64,000 nucleotides of DNA, from positions 3,968,001 through 4,032,000 of the forward strand of contig NZ_SRRO01000001.1 in assembly GCF_004785795.1 (NCBI RefSeq). The letters are read 5' to 3'. The notes below the pieces were generated by a model, which saw nothing but the letters and a program-made list of their open reading frames with translations, was not told the origin of the DNA and searched no databases. Source of the DNA: Nocardioides eburneiflavus. Its GTDB lineage: Bacteria; Actinomycetota; Actinomycetes; Propionibacteriales; Nocardioidaceae. Position numbers and translations under genes: made by a program. Below are positions 60,141-64,000 of the stretch, in pieces. Positions within the stretch are counted from its first letter, which is position 1. The number at the start of each line of letters is the position of its first letter.

Positions 60141-61300
60141 CCGCACCCTCCACCACGGCGAACTGGCGCGAACCTGGTCGCATTCGGCAGTCCTTCGCTG
60201 CGATCGAGACCCTGTTCCCCACGGCCACCATCGCGCGAGGCGCACCCACTGCCGGGCCTCTCGTCCGTGCGCGCGCTGACCTGGAGGGACTGCGTGTCTC
60301 CAACGAGCACGGCACCGTAGCCGACGTGCTGGCGACGACGGAGACCGATGCCTGGCTCGTCGTGCACAGCGGACGGTTGCTCGCGGAGGGCTACACAGCG
60401 CCGATGGACGCCGCGACCCGCCACCTGCTGATGTCGGTGAGCAAGTCGATGGTCGGCGTGATCGTCGGCGCACTGACCCAGCGCGGCGTCCTCGACCCCA
60501 CGCGTCCCGTGGCTGCCTACGTCCCCGAACTCGCGGAAAGCGGGTACGCCGGGGCGACGCTGCGCGACGTACTCGACATGCGCACGGGAGTGCACTTCTC
60601 CGAGGATTACCTCGACGCCGACGCCGAGGTCTCCTTGCTCGACGAGGCGGTGGGGTGGACCCCCCCACGCCCAAGCAGCCCGGCGACGCTCAAGAAGTTC
60701 CTCCAGGGTCTGTCCTCAGCTCGCCCACATGGCGGCTACTTCCAGTACCGGAGCTGCGAGACGGACGTGCTCGGCTGGGTCATCGAGGCCGCGACCGGGC
60801 AGCCGTTTGCCGAGGTCGCCACGGACCTCCTGTGGGGCCGGCTCGGCACCGAGGTCGACGCAATGATCACCGTCGACGCCGAGGGCACCGGCATGTTCGA
60901 CGGGGGCGTCTGCGCTACCTTGCGCGACGTGGCCCGGTTCGGCCAGATGCTCTTGCAACGTGGCGAATCGTTCACCGGCGAGAGCATCGTCAGCCCGGAG
61001 TGGGTCGAGGACCTCTTCGTCGGCAACTCAGACCTCACCGCAGCCTTCGCCGCCGGCCCGCATGCGCACCTGCTGCCCGGCGGCCACTACCGGAACCAGT
61101 TCTGGGTTCCGGCCGGCGGCGAGGTCATCCTCAGCGTCGGCATCCACGGCCAACTGGTATACGTCGACCGGTCCACCGGGATGGTTGGAGTCAAGCTCTC
61201 CAGCTGGCCGATGCCGACCGACGACGACCGGATGGATCGGACCCTCGCCATGTTCACGTCCATCGCCCAGCACCTGTTGGCCACGCGGCCGACGACGTGA
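60137..61300 (+). CDS. Beta-lactamase-fold serine hydrolase, NylB-like
   Basis: A 387-residue serine hydrolase of the class C beta-lactamase/6-aminohexanoate-dimer hydrolase family. The nucleophile motif SxxK is in LLMSVSKSMVG. The second motif is in GGYFQYRSCETDVLGWVIEAATG, where the general-base Tyr is expected. The GGHYRNQFWV region and the small C-terminal sheet also agree. It may cleave a linear amide or ester. The signal peptide is absent, so it is probably cytoplasmic. It is coupled to the TetR gene. Confidence 0.82.
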   Translation: MTAPSTTANWREPGRIRQSFAAIETLFPTATIARGAPTAGPLVRARADLEGLRVSNEHGTVADVLATTETDAWLVVHSGRLLAEGYTAPMDAATRHLLMSVSKSMVGVIVGALTQRGVLDPTRPVAAYVPELAESGYAGATLRDVLDMRTGVHFSEDYLDADAEVSLLDEAVGWTPPRPSSPATLKKFLQGLSSARPHGGYFQYRSCETDVLGWVIEAATGQPFAEVATDLLWGRLGTEVDAMITVDAEGTGMFDGGVCATLRDVARFGQMLLQRGESFTGESIVSPEWVEDLFVGNSDLTAAFAAGPHAHLLPGGHYRNQFWVPAGGEVILSVGIHGQLVYVDRSTGMVGVKLSSWPMPTDDDRMDRTLAMFTSIAQHLLATRPTT

Positions 61301-61329
61301 CGGGCAGGCGGACTGTTGCACCGTAGGCG

Positions 61330-61524
61330 CGGGCGCGGCGCCCAACTTCCGTCGAGCGCGTCGTGCGGGTCGTAGAGGCGCAGCGACCCGTTGTCGTTGC
61401 GATTCATGTCCGGGGTTGACGCTGTTGATCGCAGAGCGGTCGACCGGATGGTCGACGAGCATGGCGACTGGGCGCGCGTCGTACATCGTCACGGACCAGA
61501 AGGCGGCAGAGACGTAGTGGACGC
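61330..61524 (-). pseudogene. DUF1254/DUF1214 protein, C-terminal remnant
   Basis: The minus strand reads AAFWSVTMYDARPVAMLVDHPVDRSAINS in one frame, then NDNGSLRLYDPHDALDGSW in another. This is the conserved end of DUF1214 (FWSVTMYDA, DNPIDRYAI, then ADGSL and LYxPxxxxLDGxW). A frameshift and loss of the middle make it non-functional. It abuts the livF stop. Confidence 0.65.
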
Positions 61525-62227
<703 letters not shown>

Positions 62228-62235
<8 letters not shown>

Positions 62236-63010
62236 CGTCAGCTCCAAGGTAGGCCTCGAGGACCCGCGGGTCCTTGCGGATTTCTTCCGGTGTCCCGCTC
62301 ATCAGGTGTTTGCCGAAGTTGATGACGGTGACGACCTCGCAGGTACGGCTCACGAACGGCATGTTGTGCTCGATCAGCAGGACGCTCAGACCCCGTTCGC
62401 TGAGGTCGCGGATCAGATCGGCGACCTTCATCGTCTCGTCGTCATTCATGCCCGCAGCTGGCTCGTCCAGCAGCAGGAGCCGCGGCTGGAGCGCCAGCGC
62501 CCGGGCGATCTCGAGGCGGCGCTGGGCGCCGTAGGAGAGCTCGGTGGCGATCCGGTCGCGGTCCTCCCAGAGGCCGAGCGCGGTCAGGGTCGCGGGAATG
62601 GTCCCGAGCACCGTCGTGCCGTCTGCCCCGGCGCCCCGGCGGAAGGAGGTGAGGCTCCGCCATGCGGGCTCCCGGCTCTCCAGGGCCACGTGCACGTGCT
62701 CGAGGACGGTCATGCCCTTGAAGAGCCTGATGTTCTGGAAGGTGCGGGCAATCCCGTCCCTGGCTCGCTGGTACGGCGCGGTGCCGTCGACCCGCTTGCC
62801 GGCGAAGGCGACCTCTCCCCGACTCGGGGTGTAGACGCCGGTGATCAGGTTCAGCAAGGTGGTCTTGCCGGCGCCGTTCGGGCCGATGAGCCCCACAACC
62901 TGTCCGGGCTCGACAACCAGGTCGACACCGTCGACAGCGTGGATGCCGCCGAACTCGATGGCCAGGTCGCGGGTCTCCAGGACTGCGGTCCGGCCAGTGG
63001 TCGCGTTCAT
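62228..63010 (-). CDS. livG: Branched-chain amino acid type ABC transporter ATPase
   Basis: A 260-residue ATP-binding subunit with Walker A GPNGAGKTTLLN, signature LSYGAQRRLEIARAL, Walker B RLLLLDEPAAGMND and the LivG-type C-terminal BCA_ABC region (DPRVLEAYLGADDE). It overlaps both neighbours by a few bases. Confidence 0.93.
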
Positions 63011-63849
63011 GCTGCCACCTCCTTCTTGGTGCGGGTGAACTTCGGCAGCACCGAGCGCTCACCCAGGATGCCGGAGGGTCGGACCACGAGGATGACGAGG
63101 AGCACGGCGCCGACGAAGGCCGGGCGCCACTCGTCCAAGCCGCGGGTGAACTCGGGAAGCAGGGTCAGCACCGTGGCGCCGATGACAGCGCCCCACATGC
63201 TCCGCCGACCACCGAAGATCACGTAGAGGACCGCGAAGATCGACACGTTGAACGAGAACGCTCCGGGTTCGATGTAGACGAACCAGTGCGAGTAGAGACC
63301 ACCGGCCAGCCCGGCCAGGGCACCACCGAGGGTGAACATGCCGACCTTGACCGTCGTGGTGTTCAGACCCGCCATCGACGCAGCGAACTCATCGTCGTGG
63401 ATGCTGCGCACGCGGAGCCAGAACTTGGAGAGCGTCACGGCAAGCAGCACCAGCACGGCGACGGCGGTGAAGCCGTAGAGCACACCCGGGATGACCTGCG
63501 GGATGCCGATCAAGCCCCGCGCCTGACCGGTCCACGGGAGGACCAGGCACAACGACTGCACCACGACGCCGAACGCGAAGGTCGCCATGGCCAGGTAGAT
63601 TCCGCGCACCCGCAGGGCGGGCAGACCGAGGAGCAGCCCAGCAACTGACGCCGCGACGACGCCGAGCACCATGGCGATGGCGATGGATACGCCGTGGATG
63701 CTGGCCAGCGCCGAGGTGTAGGCCCCGACCGCCATGAAGCCGGCGCTGCCCAGGTTGAGCTGTCCCGTCGCCAGGACGGTGTAGACGCTGAGCCCCATGA
63801 GGACGTTGATGCACACCTGGGCGATGAGCCCGAGTTCGTAAACGGACAT
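63007..63849 (-). CDS. livM: Branched-chain amino acid type ABC permease
   Basis: A 280-residue inner-membrane permease with many helices. It has LNLGSAGFMAVGAYTSA near the N-terminus and the LivM loop RSIHDDEFAASMAGLNTTTVK. It is short compared with LivM proteins of 320-400 residues, a length also seen in some actinobacterial systems. Confidence 0.9.
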   Translation of the reverse strand: MSVYELGLIAQVCINVLMGLSVYTVLATGQLNLGSAGFMAVGAYTSALASIHGVSIAIAMVLGVVAASVAGLLLGLPALRVRGIYLAMATFAFGVVVQSLCLVLPWTGQARGLIGIPQVIPGVLYGFTAVAVLVLLAVTLSKFWLRVRSIHDDEFAASMAGLNTTTVKVGMFTLGGALAGLAGGLYSHWFVYIEPGAFSFNVSIFAVLYVIFGGRRSMWGAVIGATVLTLLPEFTRGLDEWRPAFVGAVLLVILVVRPSGILGERSVLPKFTRTKKEVAA

Positions 63850-63850
63850 C

Positions 63851-64000
63851 TCACACCCTCCTGCTCAGGTCCGAAGCCCGTCCCAGGAGTCCCTGAGGCC
63901 GGAAGGTCAACGTCAGCGCGAGCAGGCCGAACACCAGCAGGTTGCTGTAGCTGGCGTTGAGATAGGTGGTGGCCATGACCGAGGTGAGGCCGAGCAGTGG
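63851..64000 (-). CDS. livH: Branched-chain amino acid type ABC permease, C-terminal end (partial)
   Basis: The last 49 codons run off the right edge of the window. The sequence ends LLVFGLLALTLTFRPQGLLGR, the standard C-terminus of LivH permeases, and stops just before the livM ATG. The rest of the gene and probably a binding-protein gene lie beyond 64000. Confidence 0.85.
   Translation of the reverse strand, partial: PLLGLTSVMATTYLNASYSNLLVFGLLALTLTFRPQGLLGRASDLSRRV

Overview
The window is high-GC DNA (about 68-70% by eye) with GTG/TTG starts, tightly overlapping genes and NarL-type sensor kinases. It points to an actinobacterium, probably a Nocardioides-like member of the Propionibacteriales; the genus is inference. 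No rRNA gene, intact tRNA gene or CRISPR array is visible. 

The left third (1-20.7 kb) is accessory and partly decayed. It opens with a frameshifted MFS transporter, then an IS481-type element (1017-4309) interrupted by an IS3-family element that is itself present as a 622-bp partial copy directly followed by a full copy. A tRNA-Pro 3' half (4312-4349) and a homocysteine methyltransferase stub follow. At 5.0-9.0 kb lies a four-gene two-component module. Its two histidine kinases look complementary: one lacks the phospho-acceptor His but keeps the ATPase domain, the other keeps the His but has lost the ATPase motifs. An orphan TRAP-type binding lipoprotein and a secreted beta-propeller protein follow. 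A probable small integrated island (about 12.1-19.8 kb) carries a methyltransferase, a berberine-type FAD oxidase, a cupin, a large LuxR regulator, a DUF4242 protein and a tyrosine recombinase. It is flanked by two tRNA-fMet-like 3' sequences. 

The middle (20.7-42.1 kb) is a nitrogen-compound uptake and hydrolysis region. It has a dipeptide-type ABC transporter operon headed by a YtcJ-like amidohydrolase and ending in a TetR gene. It also has a urease (fused gamma-beta plus alpha) without accessory genes, two C45-family acyltransferase/amidohydrolase paralogues, agmatine deiminase, a ureohydrolase, an N-carbamoylputrescine-amidase-like nitrilase, a second binding protein, and several TetR/LacI regulators with clear candidate operators. 

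The next part (40.1-56.3 kb) reads as a diamine and omega-amino-acid catabolic cluster. It contains a pyruvate-type class III aminotransferase with alanine dehydrogenase, a GabT/DavT-type aminotransferase with glutamate dehydrogenase, two aldehyde dehydrogenases, a type III CoA-transferase with glutaryl-CoA dehydrogenase, and PdxS for the PLP cofactor. My reading is that agmatine is converted to putrescine by deiminase plus amidase, or by ureohydrolase plus urease. Putrescine and cadaverine are then transaminated and oxidised to succinate or glutarate, and glutarate enters beta-oxidation as glutaryl-CoA. Alanine dehydrogenase and glutamate dehydrogenase regenerate the amino acceptors and release ammonium. 

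The right end (56.4-64 kb) has a second YtcJ amidohydrolase with an APC permease, a TetR plus NylB-like serine hydrolase pair, a DUF1214 remnant, and a branched-chain amino acid type ABC transporter (livF-G-M-H) that runs off the window.
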